This document shows positions 35,970-43,805 of a DNA stretch of 51,550 bases, in pieces; the stretch's first letter is position 1, and every line of letters starts with the position of its first letter. The notes under the pieces were generated by a model that had not been told where the DNA came from, did not search any database, and saw only the letters and a list, made by a program, of their open reading frames with translations. The stretch is from positions 1 through 51,550 of the forward strand of contig JBHPCA010000004.1 of the NCBI GenBank assembly GCA_042576225.1. The letters run 5' to 3'. A program made the translations under genes and the position numbers. The stretch comes from GWF2-30-66 sp042576225. Its GTDB lineage: Bacteria > Babelota > Babeliae > Babelales > Vermiphilaceae.

Positions 35970-36045
35970 GGGCCGCTAGCTCAGTTGGTAGAGCAACAGC
36001 CTTTTAAGCTGTGGGTCGTTGGTTCGAGTCCAACGCGGCTCACCA
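35970..36045 (+). tRNA. tRNA-Lys (TTT)
   Basis: Complete cloverleaf. Acceptor GGGCCGC pairs with GCGGCTC, with one G-U. D arm GCTAGCTCAGTTGGTAGAGC. Anticodon loop CTTTTAA at 36001-36007, anticodon TTT at 36003-36005. T arm ends GTTCGAGTC. Discriminator A at 36042 and CCA encoded at 36043-36045. The encoded CCATCC also starts a hairpin reaching to about 36075. Confidence 0.97.
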
Positions 36046-36075
36046 TCCTTCGCTCCCGTTGGGAGCTTCGGATGG
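36043..36075 (+). other. Hairpin beginning at the tRNA-Lys CCA end
   Basis: CCATCC pairs with GGATGG and GCTCCC with GGGAGC, separated by TTC/TTC internal loops. A second overlapping palindrome GGATGGCAAGCCATCC follows. Could guide 3' processing or partial termination. Confidence 0.55.
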
Positions 36076-36172
36076 CAAGCCATCCATGCTAAAGTATGTT
36101 TTTCTTTAGTTTTATCGAGAGTATGCGGAGGATGACGGGTATTCCCAGTCTTTTTTTAACTTCTTATCGTTT

Positions 36173-36250
36173 GTCCCCATCGTCTAGCCTGGTCTAGGAC
36201 ATCGCCCTTTCACGGCGAAAACGGGAGTTCAAATCTCCCTGGGGACGCCA
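36173..36250 (+). tRNA. tRNA-Glu (TTC)
   Basis: Complete cloverleaf. Acceptor GTCCCCA pairs with TGGGGAC. Anticodon stem TCGCC/GGCGA with loop CTTTCAC at 36207-36213, anticodon TTC at 36209-36211. T loop GTTCAAATC. Discriminator G at 36247 and CCA encoded at 36248-36250. About 127 bp after tRNA-Lys, probably one transcript. Confidence 0.97.
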
Positions 36251-36277
36251 TTTTTTTGCCAAAGGCAAAAAAATGGC
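36247..36277 (+). terminator. Perfect 14-bp hairpin overlapping the tRNA-Glu CCA end
   Basis: GCCATTTTTTTGCC (36247-36260), loop AAA, GGCAAAAAAATGGC (36264-36277). The left arm begins with the discriminator base and CCA. It may act as terminator (U tract inside the arm) or processing signal. Confidence 0.6.
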
Positions 36278-36441
36278 CTTCAAAGTATTAAATAAAGGTG
36301 TATTGTTCTTAAAATCTTCTAAAATTTAAAAGTGGTTATTCTTATATTTGCTTATGTAGGCATTTGTATAACTATGCCGTTATCTGTTATTATAATAACA
36401 GTAAAAATTAAAGATGAAATATATACCTATAAAGGGGTAAT

Positions 36442-36786
36442 GTGAAAATTGTTGATGACAAGATTACAGTAGAAGAACTAAAAAAAATGTCCGAAAAGAT
36501 GTTTGATAATTTAGTGAAAGCTGTAGTTGATATTGAAAAAAAGATAATGGTGGTAGATGCCATGATGCATGCCGATCAAGAGAGTTTGTTATTGGATAAA
36601 GGTTCAAAGCAAGAAAATCTATGGGGAATAAATCTTTACCCAGATAAAACAGAAGAGCAAGATTTTATCGAATTTGATTCGATGATAAATATAAGGCCTA
36701 GTCAAGACAATAGAGGCCGTGGTGTATATGACCCAAAAATACGAGAAAAGATAATAAAAATTGTTAATAAGCTGGTGGGAAAATAG
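36442..36786 (+). CDS. DUF5674 family protein
   Basis: 114 residues from GTG 36442 behind AAAGGGG. I recognise the DUF5674 pattern: an N-terminal ITVEELKKMSEKMFDNLVKA helix, a VDIEKKIMVVDAMMHADQE segment, LWGINLYPDKT and a F-I-E-F-D-SMINIRP-x-Q-x-N-RGRGV stretch before a C-terminal helix. Function is unknown. The acidic/Arg-rich conserved middle could bind nucleic acid or nucleotides, but this is speculation. It overlaps the next gene by one base, so the two form a coupled pair. Confidence 0.85.
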   Translation: MKIVDDKITVEELKKMSEKMFDNLVKAVVDIEKKIMVVDAMMHADQESLLLDKGSKQENLWGINLYPDKTEEQDFIEFDSMINIRPSQDNRGRGVYDPKIREKIIKIVNKLVGK

Positions 36787-37121
36787 TGATACATAAAGGG
36801 CTTACGACGGATAAATGGTTTAAACTTTCTCTTGCGCAGCAGTTGGCAAATGTAGGAGCTGATGTAGGGAGAGCAATTAAATGGAGAAATAGGGGTGATA
36901 AAGAATATAGCTCAAATGCGCTTGATAGGGCTTTAGAGCTTCTAGATTTTACTGCTGCAGATCCTAAAAATAGTAAGCATAGACGTAGAGAAATTTTGCG
37001 GGTAAGGGAAGCCTTAGTAGATTATTTTATGTTTGATAACATATATGGTTCTACAGATGAGTTGTGGGAAAAGTATTTTTATCAATTTAACTATGCTGCG
37101 GCCTTAGCGCGTGGACGATAG
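36786..37121 (+). CDS. Small helical protein coupled to the DUF5674 gene
   Basis: 111 residues from GTG 36786, overlapping the DUF5674 stop by one base. Probably all-helical: LSLAQQLANVGADVGRAIKW, then LDRALELLDFTAADPKN, a basic KHRRREILRVREALVDYF helix, and an aromatic C-terminus (EKYFYQFNYAAALARGR). I cannot name the family. The tight overlap with a small DUF gene resembles a toxin-antitoxin arrangement, but neither partner has a known toxin motif. No signal peptide. Confidence 0.75.
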   Translation: MIHKGLTTDKWFKLSLAQQLANVGADVGRAIKWRNRGDKEYSSNALDRALELLDFTAADPKNSKHRRREILRVREALVDYFMFDNIYGSTDELWEKYFYQFNYAAALARGR

Positions 37122-37274
37122 AAAATCTTTTTAATAATCTTGTTGTTCTTTTTGTATGATTAGCAAAATAAAGCTGAAAGCAAAAATTTATCTTCAAAAT
37201 AGTTTTCGTCGATAAAAGAAAAAGTTCTAAGATAGTCCGATATGGTGTACCAGCTTTCACTTTTCCCTGCTCAT

Positions 37275-37778
37275 TCAGTCGTTTTGAAGTAAGGCTCTTT
37301 GTTTTCTTAGCATTGTACTTGATATTCCCGGAGTTCTCGGTAAATAAACAACTTTACAAAATTTATTTAACCCGTCATATTTTCCTGCCCAATCAGAACC
37401 CATTACAAAAAAATCAGGTTTAATTCTTTTTATATCTCTAACTTTTTCTTTCCAATGGTTTGCTTTAAATGTTTCTGCTACATTAGGATGCTTTTTAACA
37501 TTCTCACTTCTAACTTCGAATGAATCCACTGCTTTTTTGCCCTTAATTGCATTGAATTTATCTGATGCAATTCCTACATAAATTTTAATATTTTTACCTA
37601 ATAACTTAACCATGTTACTAAACAGATTTTGGTGTCCATAATGGAATAAATCAAATGTTCCGTATGTTAATACTTTCTTTTTAATTTTTTTTTGTAGATG
37701 ATTATATTTGATAATCATCATAATCATAAAGATTGACATTGAAATCAACAAAAAATTTTTTATTGTTTCATTACTCAC
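37275..37778 (-). CDS. Membrane-anchored TagD-like nucleotidyl(cytidylyl)transferase
   Basis: 167 residues, GTG start behind GAGGAT. One membrane helix at about 9-25, then a small alpha/beta nucleotidyltransferase domain: GTFDLFHYGH (40-49, with the HxGH-type motif) and the C-terminal RTPGISSTMLR (148-158, matching the RTxGISTT block). These are the glycerol-3-phosphate or choline-phosphate cytidylyltransferase motifs. It would make CDP-glycerol or a related CDP-alcohol. The N-terminal anchor is unusual for this soluble family and leaves its sidedness open. It lies divergent from a LicD-like transferase, 192 bp away, that could use the product. Confidence 0.85.
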   Translation of the reverse strand: MSNETIKNFLLISMSIFMIMMIIKYNHLQKKIKKKVLTYGTFDLFHYGHQNLFSNMVKLLGKNIKIYVGIASDKFNAIKGKKAVDSFEVRSENVKKHPNVAETFKANHWKEKVRDIKRIKPDFFVMGSDWAGKYDGLNKFCKVVYLPRTPGISSTMLRKQRALLQND

Positions 37779-37970
37779 ACAATATCCTCATGTTAAAGTA
37801 AATTTTATGATTTAAAAAATTTCAAAATATCTTAAAATGTAATATGCTTTCATTTGAAAAATAATTAAAAACTTGAAATCCTTGTTATCTTCTATCGCGT
37901 GGGTAGTTTTTGCAATTATTTTACCAAAATTAATAAAGTTATTGTAACATCTTAAATCAAGGGTAAAGTC

Positions 37971-38672
37971 ATGAATTATAATCGACAATTTTATAAACAT
38001 ATTGTAATAGTCTTCACATTTGTATTTTTCTTTAATTCTACACAAGGTCACAATTTCAGAACTCCTGGATGGTATATAATTCAGCTTTATCAAATGGTAA
38101 AAGATACTCATGAAATTTTTGTTCAACATGGTATCGAATATTGGATGGGTGGTGGCACCTTGCTCGGTGCTGTTCGCCACGGAGGAATTATACCATGGGA
38201 TGATGATATTGATCTTTATATTAGAGTTGACCAAAAAAGGCAGTTTTTTTCATTAGAGCCGGTATTTAACCAATTTGACTATGAATTCATCAGGACTCCC
38301 TTTGGATGCAGTATTATTCCAAAAGAAGGGGCTTACCATGGTCCCGAACGGCCGTTTATAGATATTTTTTTAATGAAAGAAAAAAATAACAGAATATACC
38401 ATAATGTGCGCAAGCGTTGTTTTAGAGAAGGAGATCAAATTTTTTTTAGAAGGAGTGAACTATATCCTCTTAAAGAATATACCTTTGGGGAACTGAAACT
38501 TTATGGGCCAAACAAGCCAATAAAATTCTTAAATTATAGGTATAGAAATTGGAACAACATTGCCCATAAATTTAATCATAAATTTAATATTAAAAAAGAA
38601 AATGTTAAACTTACTGATGAAGATAGAGTTCCTGCGGGCCCAACAGGCCCCTTAGAAGACCGAATACATTAA
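37971..38672 (+). CDS. LicD-family phosphotransferase-like protein with signal peptide
   Basis: 233 residues. Signal-like N-terminus (about 8-27, ending NSTQG). The LicD/fukutin motif is clear: GGGTLLGAVRHGG (60-72) and IPWDDDIDLYI (74-84), with the DDD-x-D metal-binding acids. LicD proteins move phosphocholine, or related CDP-activated groups, onto glycans; fukutin relatives move ribitol phosphate. Together with the divergent cytidylyltransferase it suggests a surface or host glycan decoration step. A signal peptide on LicD is unusual, so it may work outside the cytoplasm. Ribosome site weak. The C-terminal 80 residues are not recognisable. Confidence 0.83.
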   Translation: MNYNRQFYKHIVIVFTFVFFFNSTQGHNFRTPGWYIIQLYQMVKDTHEIFVQHGIEYWMGGGTLLGAVRHGGIIPWDDDIDLYIRVDQKRQFFSLEPVFNQFDYEFIRTPFGCSIIPKEGAYHGPERPFIDIFLMKEKNNRIYHNVRKRCFREGDQIFFRRSELYPLKEYTFGELKLYGPNKPIKFLNYRYRNWNNIAHKFNHKFNIKKENVKLTDEDRVPAGPTGPLEDRIH

Positions 38673-38750
38673 CATAGTTATTACAGATTTCAATCCAAAA
38701 AAAAAATGGTATGGTAAAGATGAGAGATTGTAAAAAATATAGGAGATGTA

Positions 38751-39092
38751 ATGATGCAATTTTTTGATTTTATTTATTATATATCATTTTTGATAAGTAT
38801 AGTCGGTGTAGTTGTAATTTCTTGGGGGGCTTTAGTCGTAGTTTTTAATTTTTTATATGGAGAGTTTCTATATATTTTTAAAAATGGGCCAAAAGTAGAT
38901 AAAAATGGACTTCGTGTAAATTTGGGTCTTTTTATTTTGCTAGGTCTTGAGTTTATGGTTGCAGGTGATATTATTCATACGGTTTTGAGTCCAAGTAAAG
39001 ACGCACTTATAACCTTGGGTTCTATTGTTGCAATCAGAACCGTAATAAGTTACTTTTTGCATAAAGAGATACAAGGGGCAAAAGAAAATTAG
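38751..39092 (+). CDS. DUF1622 family membrane protein
   Basis: 113 residues, three predicted membrane helices (about 8-35, 55-77, 82-103). It has the DUF1622 pattern: N-terminal helix ending near a F-NF-x-Y region, then GLRVNLGLFILLGLEFMVAGDIIHTVL and the TLGSIVAIRTVISYFL helix before a short charged tail. Function unknown. Two in-frame ATGs (38751, 38754) follow GGAGATG; I use the first. Monocistronic as far as I can see. Confidence 0.85.
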   Translation: MMQFFDFIYYISFLISIVGVVVISWGALVVVFNFLYGEFLYIFKNGPKVDKNGLRVNLGLFILLGLEFMVAGDIIHTVLSPSKDALITLGSIVAIRTVISYFLHKEIQGAKEN

Positions 39093-39147
39093 TGGGAGAA
39101 AATTAATAGGGGCAAAGTGAGCCCTTTTGCAAAGTTCCCAAAATTTT

Positions 39148-40317
39148 CTATTTTGTATGATCCAATGCCATTTTTAAATCATCAATCAGATCATCAACGT
39201 CTTCGATGCCCGCAGATAATCTTACTAAATTGTCAGTGATCCCCATTGCAATTCTTTTCTCAACGGGTAAAGATACATGCGTCATTATTGATGGAATTTC
39301 AATTAATGATTCTACCCCGCCGAGTGATTCTGCCAAAGTAAAGAGCTTGGTTTTTCTGCAAAAATTTAGCATATGTTCCTGATCTCCTTTTATTACAAAA
39401 GAGATCATGCCTCCAAAGTCTTGCATCTGGTTTTTTGCTATACTGTGTTGTGGGTGGGAGGCAAGGCCGGGGTAAAAAACATTTTTGATATTGGGGTGTT
39501 GGTCCAAAAAATTTGCAATTTTTTTTGCATTTTCGCAGTGTCGATCCATTCTTACATGGAGAGTTTTGGTTGATCTGAGCAATAAAAAGCAGTCCATAGG
39601 GCTTGGCACAGCGCCAACAGCTTTTTGAATAAAGTATAAATCATGTGCAAGCTTTTCATTGTTTACAACTATAGCCCCACCAATGATATCTGAATGTCCT
39701 CCGATATATTTTGTAGAGGAATGGCAGACGATGTCTGCTCCAAGCGAAAGTGGATTTTGTAGATATGGAGTGGCAAATGTATTGTCAACTGCTAATAGAA
39801 TTTGGGGATTTTTCTTTTTTATTAAACTTGCAATATTTTTAATATCAGTAATTTTTAGCAGTGGGTTTGTTGGTGTTTCTAGCAAAACGAGTTTTGTCTT
39901 TTCTGTTATTGCTTTGTTGATTTCATCAGGGTTGGCTAAATCAACAGTTGAGTATGTGATGCCGACTTGAGAAAATATTTTATCCAAAATTCTAAATGTT
40001 CCACTGTAGACATCGTCACCCAAAATAACATGGGCACCTTTTTCAAGCAGGTGCAATACCGCTACAACTGCGGAACAGCCTGATGCAAAGCAGATTCCGT
40101 AGTTACCCTTCTCAAGGGCTGCGAGATTTTTTTCCAAGGCTGTACGTGTTGGATTTTCACTTCTGGAGTACTCATACCCTGCAAATGTTTCCCCCGGTTC
40201 TTTTTGGACATATGTTGAGGTGAGATAAATAGGAGTCATGATCGCTCCGGTTGATGGATCAGGATTTTGACCTGCACGAATGGCGATTGTTCCAAATTTG
40301 TTTTCTTTTTTACTCAT
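39148..40317 (-). CDS. Cystathionine gamma-lyase/gamma-synthase family PLP enzyme
   Basis: 389 residues, full family length. PLP lysine in SSTKYIGGHSD (Lys203). Other signatures: SRSENPTRTALE, FASGCSAVVAVL and VDNTFATPYLQNPL. Context decides the role: it follows a cystathionine beta-synthase-like gene by 37 bp. So the pair most likely runs reverse transsulfuration, homocysteine plus serine to cystathionine to cysteine (mccA/mccB-type). MetB (the synthase direction) cannot be excluded from sequence alone. Last gene of a three-gene unit on this strand. Confidence 0.9.
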   Translation of the reverse strand: MSKKENKFGTIAIRAGQNPDPSTGAIMTPIYLTSTYVQKEPGETFAGYEYSRSENPTRTALEKNLAALEKGNYGICFASGCSAVVAVLHLLEKGAHVILGDDVYSGTFRILDKIFSQVGITYSTVDLANPDEINKAITEKTKLVLLETPTNPLLKITDIKNIASLIKKKNPQILLAVDNTFATPYLQNPLSLGADIVCHSSTKYIGGHSDIIGGAIVVNNEKLAHDLYFIQKAVGAVPSPMDCFLLLRSTKTLHVRMDRHCENAKKIANFLDQHPNIKNVFYPGLASHPQHSIAKNQMQDFGGMISFVIKGDQEHMLNFCRKTKLFTLAESLGGVESLIEIPSIMTHVSLPVEKRIAMGITDNLVRLSAGIEDVDDLIDDLKMALDHTK

Positions 40318-40354
40318 TGCAAAACCTTTTTTTAAAAAAATAATTTTTTATATA

Positions 40355-41341
40355 TTATTTGATTGGGTATTGATTATCTTTCATCCAGGTGTCAGATAAA
40401 AATTTAGAGATATACCTGTTGCCAGAATCGGTAAGTACAGTGACAATAGTTTTTTCTGGGCCAACCTCTTGTGCCAATTGGGTGGCAGCATGTACTATTG
40501 CTCCGGATGATCCCCCACAAAATAAACCTTCTTCTTTTAGCAATCTTCTGGCCATACTAAATGCTTGCGTGTCATCGGTTTGGCGCATTTCATCAATAAC
40601 GGAAAAATCGAGCGCTTTGCAAAGAATATCTTCACCAATTCCCTCAACGTCGTATACATGAGGGGTTACTAATTTTTTGTCATAAAAGTAATCGTAGTGA
40701 ACGCTTCCATGAGGATCAACTCCAACAATTTTTGTATTTGCTTTTTTTTCTTTGAGAAATTTACCGACACCAGAAATAGTTCCTCCGGTTCCTGTTCCAG
40801 CAACAAAATAGTCAAAGTTTCCCCCTGTTTGTGCCCATATTTCTTGTCCCGTATTTTTGTAATGAGCGTTTATGTTTTCTTGAGAATGGTATTGATCAAC
40901 ATAAAATGCATTTTTCGTTTCTTGAGCAATTCTTTTTGCTACATTGACGTAATGCTCAGGTGAGTCTCCAGCAACATCTGTAGGAGTTACTACAACTTTG
41001 GCACCAAACGCTTTTAGCATATTGATTTTTTCGAGACTCATTTTGTCTGGCATTGTAAATATTGCCCGGTAGCCTTTAACCGCAGCGACCATAGCCAGGG
41101 CCAATCCGGTATTTCCGGAAGTGTTTTCTACAATAATCCCTCCAGGTTTTAGTTTTCCGTTTTGTTCTGCTTGCTCAATTATGTGCAGAGCCATTCTATC
41201 TTTTATTGATCCTGTCGGATTCATAAACTCACATTTAACCAAAACTTGTGCCGCATTGTTATCGACCACTTTGTTAAGTTTTACTAGTGGGGTATTACCT
41301 ATAGCCTCCAGTATATTGTTGTATTTATTTTTTCTAAACAT
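40355..41341 (-). CDS. Cystathionine beta-synthase-like / cysteine synthase family
   Basis: 328 residues, fold type II PLP enzyme without CBS regulatory domains. PLP Lys47 in NPTGSIKDRMA. The substrate loop is ENTSGNTGLALA at about 72-83, with NTSGNTG in place of the usual PTSGNTG. Phosphate-binding GTGTGGTISG. The stretch VGVDPHGSVHYDYF followed by VEGIGEDILCKALD is closer to CBS-type than to OAS-sulfhydrylase enzymes. Likely condenses homocysteine or O-acetylserine with serine or sulfide. It overlaps the last base of the upstream GDPD gene, so the two are coupled. Confidence 0.9.
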   Translation of the reverse strand: MFRKNKYNNILEAIGNTPLVKLNKVVDNNAAQVLVKCEFMNPTGSIKDRMALHIIEQAEQNGKLKPGGIIVENTSGNTGLALAMVAAVKGYRAIFTMPDKMSLEKINMLKAFGAKVVVTPTDVAGDSPEHYVNVAKRIAQETKNAFYVDQYHSQENINAHYKNTGQEIWAQTGGNFDYFVAGTGTGGTISGVGKFLKEKKANTKIVGVDPHGSVHYDYFYDKKLVTPHVYDVEGIGEDILCKALDFSVIDEMRQTDDTQAFSMARRLLKEEGLFCGGSSGAIVHAATQLAQEVGPEKTIVTVLTDSGNRYISKFLSDTWMKDNQYPIK

Positions 41342-42273
41342 TACTCTCCTTTGTGATATTTAATAGTTTCTACTACCTCAGGGGGAAGATTGGTTGTTTG
41401 AAAGTCAACGCCAAGCTCCTGAAAATATATCAAGTTATCTCTGGTGTCTTGCTCGGGATAAAACCAAACGCCAATTAATTTTTCTTTTTTGTGAATTTCT
41501 TGAATAATTTCCCTGGTTATTAATTTGGGGTTTCCCTCAAAGTTGATGCCATCAAGGCCAGTGTCTATTGTGATATTAATAATTTTAGCGATATTTTTTA
41601 TGCTAAACGCTTGTCTCAGGTTTATGTTCAATAGTGCAGGACAGTAGGGAATTTCTTTTTTTGCCATACACATTATTTTAAAATCAAATCCAATAATAAT
41701 TACTGATTTTGATACGAGTTTTTTTGGGTATTTTTCTAATATTTTTTTTAGCTCTGGAATAATTGAAAGGTTTTTTCCCTTGATTTCTATCTGGATCATC
41801 TTTTCTTTTTTTTGAAAGAGCACGATATGCAAAATATCATCCAGCGTTGCGACTTTTTCTTCTGGCCAGTTTTTCCCTTTCCAAAGGCCTATATTTATTT
41901 GCTTGATTTCGCTGTAGTTTAGTTTGCAAATGGGTAGACGTACTATCGCTTCAAATTGTTTTTTGCTTATGCCCGTTTCATTTTTCAATTGTGGGGTGTA
42001 GGTTGCAGTGCGTTTTAGTGTATTGTCATGCAGGACAATAATTTTTTTGTCTTTGGTCATGTGTATATCAATTTCAACCCCATCGGCTTCTATCTCAAAA
42101 GCCTTTTTGATGGAGGCGATTGTATTTTCAGGCGCATCAAAAGACGCTCCACGATGTCCAAAGATGAGGGTTGTTGGTGTTTTCTGTCTACCTTGTTCTA
42201 TTGTGTTCGTATTGTGCTTGGCTTGGATTCCCAGAATTATAGAAAATAAAAAAACTATTCTTCTTCTTTTCAT
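41341..42273 (-). CDS. Secreted glycerophosphodiester phosphodiesterase
   Basis: 310 residues with a signal-like N-terminus (about 4-18). The GDPD barrel begins at about residue 36: FGHRGASFDAPENT with catalytic His40 and Glu49. ADGVEIDIHMTKDKKIIVLHD follows, with metal ligands Glu67 and Asp69 and second His82. Later family blocks are recognisable (GVWFYPEQD near the C-terminus). It splits glycerophosphodiesters, products of phospholipid breakdown, into glycerol-3-phosphate and alcohol. First gene of the unit with the CBS-like and cystathionine lyase genes. Export suggests scavenging of host lipid products; inference. Confidence 0.93.
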   Translation of the reverse strand: MKRRRIVFLFSIILGIQAKHNTNTIEQGRQKTPTTLIFGHRGASFDAPENTIASIKKAFEIEADGVEIDIHMTKDKKIIVLHDNTLKRTATYTPQLKNETGISKKQFEAIVRLPICKLNYSEIKQINIGLWKGKNWPEEKVATLDDILHIVLFQKKEKMIQIEIKGKNLSIIPELKKILEKYPKKLVSKSVIIIGFDFKIMCMAKKEIPYCPALLNINLRQAFSIKNIAKIINITIDTGLDGINFEGNPKLITREIIQEIHKKEKLIGVWFYPEQDTRDNLIYFQELGVDFQTTNLPPEVVETIKYHKGE

Positions 42274-42366
42274 ACCTCTTTCAAAGAGTTTTGTTATCTC
42301 TTTTTAAAGTTTGTAGGTTCTGAATACATCAAAGTTTCGGTCTTTTCATTAAGTTACAGCTTATGT

Positions 42367-42372
42367 TATAAT
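42367..42372 (+). promoter_or_regulatory. -10 box of the F-box/LRR-like gene
   Basis: TATAAT with an upstream TG (TGTTATAAT), an extended -10 form; the -35 region is poor (TTTCAT-like). 62 bp before the start codon. Confidence 0.5.
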
Positions 42373-42434
42373 ATATAATAATTGTTCAAAAAATAAAAAT
42401 ATTTCCAACCAGTTTTTTAAGAAGGCTTTTTGTT

Positions 42435-43439
42435 ATGTCAAAATTTCAGTTGATACGTGTAATGGTTTTTCTTATTTTTTTCCAAGTTTTATTTTGTGAA
42501 AAACATACGAATACAATGCAAAAAAGCAATAAAAAATGCAAATTTATCAGAGATCAATATTTTTTTAAAGGTGAGCTTTTTCGTTTTTTTGAGAAAAAAG
42601 CCTTATTGTCTTTTAGATTACTAAACAAAGAAATGAAGGAAAACATTTCTATTTATAGTGAAGAAATTAGACCTATTAAGTTAAAAAAAGTTATTGATTT
42701 TGGAAGATTTTACAGAAAACTAAAGAAACACAAAAATATAGATCTTTTATTAAGCATAGAATTAAGTTCCTTTAAAGGAAGGGATAACCCTTATGTTGAT
42801 TATGAAGAAGCTTTTAAGATTATGTTCAAAATAACAAAAGAACTTTGCTTGCTTTCCTCTCGCATAAAAGATATACCGTTAGAAGATATGTACAAAAGCA
42901 AGATAACGAAATTAAAAATCAAAGGTTGTGACTTTGAATGTGGGGGCAAGTGGGTTAAAAAATTTTTTAAAAATGTGCCCAAAAAAATAGAAAATTTGAT
43001 AATTGAAAGCAGCCTAAATACCAAATATATAGATTTTTCAAAGTTTACTTCTTTAAAAAGGCTTAGGTTGGGGAAAAAGGTGACTTATAACCGTAATATA
43101 TGTTTTCCCAAAAAACTTATGGAGCTTGATATTAGTGGATCAAAAGGTAAGTTTGATTTTTCAGAAAAAGCTTTTGTGCGTTTACTAAAAAATATAAGGC
43201 ATCTTAAAGTCTACGATTTAAAAAAAATTCCTGTTAAGGGTTTGAAAAATTTGCCCAAGAACATTTCTGTCATTTACATCGAAAATGATTGTAGCGATAT
43301 TGTAAATGACAAAAAACACAAGAAAAAAATCAAAGTTCTTAGGGATAAGGGCATTAAAGTTAATACCCTACAAGGGCATGCATATCCCGAAACTAAAATT
43401 GAGGACGAAACTGATATTGTTGATCTATTTGCAAATTAA
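42435..43439 (+). CDS. Secreted F-box-like, leucine-rich-repeat-like protein
   Basis: 334 residues. Signal peptide about 1-21 (LIRVMVFLIFFQVLFC). Residues 36-72 resemble an F-box: ELFRFFEKKALLSFRLLNKEMKE, matching the spacing of the F-box core ('IFSFL...DLL-x-x-R-x-V-x-K-x-W'). Residues about 160-290 contain irregular leucine-rich or FNIP-like strands: ITKLKIKGCDF, IENLIIESS, LKRLRLGKK, LMELDISGS and IRHLKVYDL. F-box/LRR proteins recruit targets to eukaryotic SCF ubiquitin ligases, so in a host-associated bacterium this is a candidate effector. Recognition is by pattern only. ATG at 42435, weak ribosome site. Confidence 0.75.
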   Translation: MSKFQLIRVMVFLIFFQVLFCEKHTNTMQKSNKKCKFIRDQYFFKGELFRFFEKKALLSFRLLNKEMKENISIYSEEIRPIKLKKVIDFGRFYRKLKKHKNIDLLLSIELSSFKGRDNPYVDYEEAFKIMFKITKELCLLSSRIKDIPLEDMYKSKITKLKIKGCDFECGGKWVKKFFKNVPKKIENLIIESSLNTKYIDFSKFTSLKRLRLGKKVTYNRNICFPKKLMELDISGSKGKFDFSEKAFVRLLKNIRHLKVYDLKKIPVKGLKNLPKNISVIYIENDCSDIVNDKKHKKKIKVLRDKGIKVNTLQGHAYPETKIEDETDIVDLFAN

Positions 43440-43446
43440 GCGATGA

Positions 43447-43656
43447 TTAAGCTTTTTTGACAAATTCCCATTTAATACTGCTATCAGCGCAGCCTTTGCA
43501 TGGGGGGAATCTTTTGCCCTTCACCAGAGGAATAGTAAGTTGTTCTTCAGAAATCTCACATTTTTTTTCAATCATACATGAACAATCTGTTATTCTATAG
43601 ATTCCAGATTCTGGGCAAATTTCACCGATATTGAAGGTATCTCCTTTTTTGACCAT
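43447..43656 (-). CDS. Small Cys-rich YjzC-like protein
   Basis: 69 residues. The pattern MVKKGDTFNIGEICPESGIY and a KGKRFPPC-x-x-C stretch ending WEFVKKA resemble the small YjzC family, which has a similar GDxFxxGExxPxSGxY start. Six Cys (C-x-C-x5-C, then C-x2-C) could bind a metal. Function unknown. AAAGGAGT ribosome site. It ends 8 bp from the convergent F-box-like gene. Confidence 0.75.
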   Translation of the reverse strand: MVKKGDTFNIGEICPESGIYRITDCSCMIEKKCEISEEQLTIPLVKGKRFPPCKGCADSSIKWEFVKKA

Positions 43657-43805
43657 TGATCTACTCCTTTAAAAAATAAAAAAATATTTAATACAAAAGT
43701 AGCTTACAAAAAAAATATTTATTTTGTAAATTATTTATGTTTATAGGTTTTGTTTTTTGTGAACACAAATGAAAAATATGAGAATAAAAAAGGGAGAAGA
43801 AGAAC

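Noticed and set aside
36173..36441. tRNA-Glu as integration site of a mobile island
   Set aside because: No integrase, no duplicated tRNA 3' end and no phage-like genes follow; the 3' hairpin explains the repeated CCA-containing sequence.
37812..38234. Minus-strand open frame overlapping the LicD-like gene
   Set aside because: It covers the reverse of the LicD motif region; the plus frame carries the conserved GGGT...DDDID motif.
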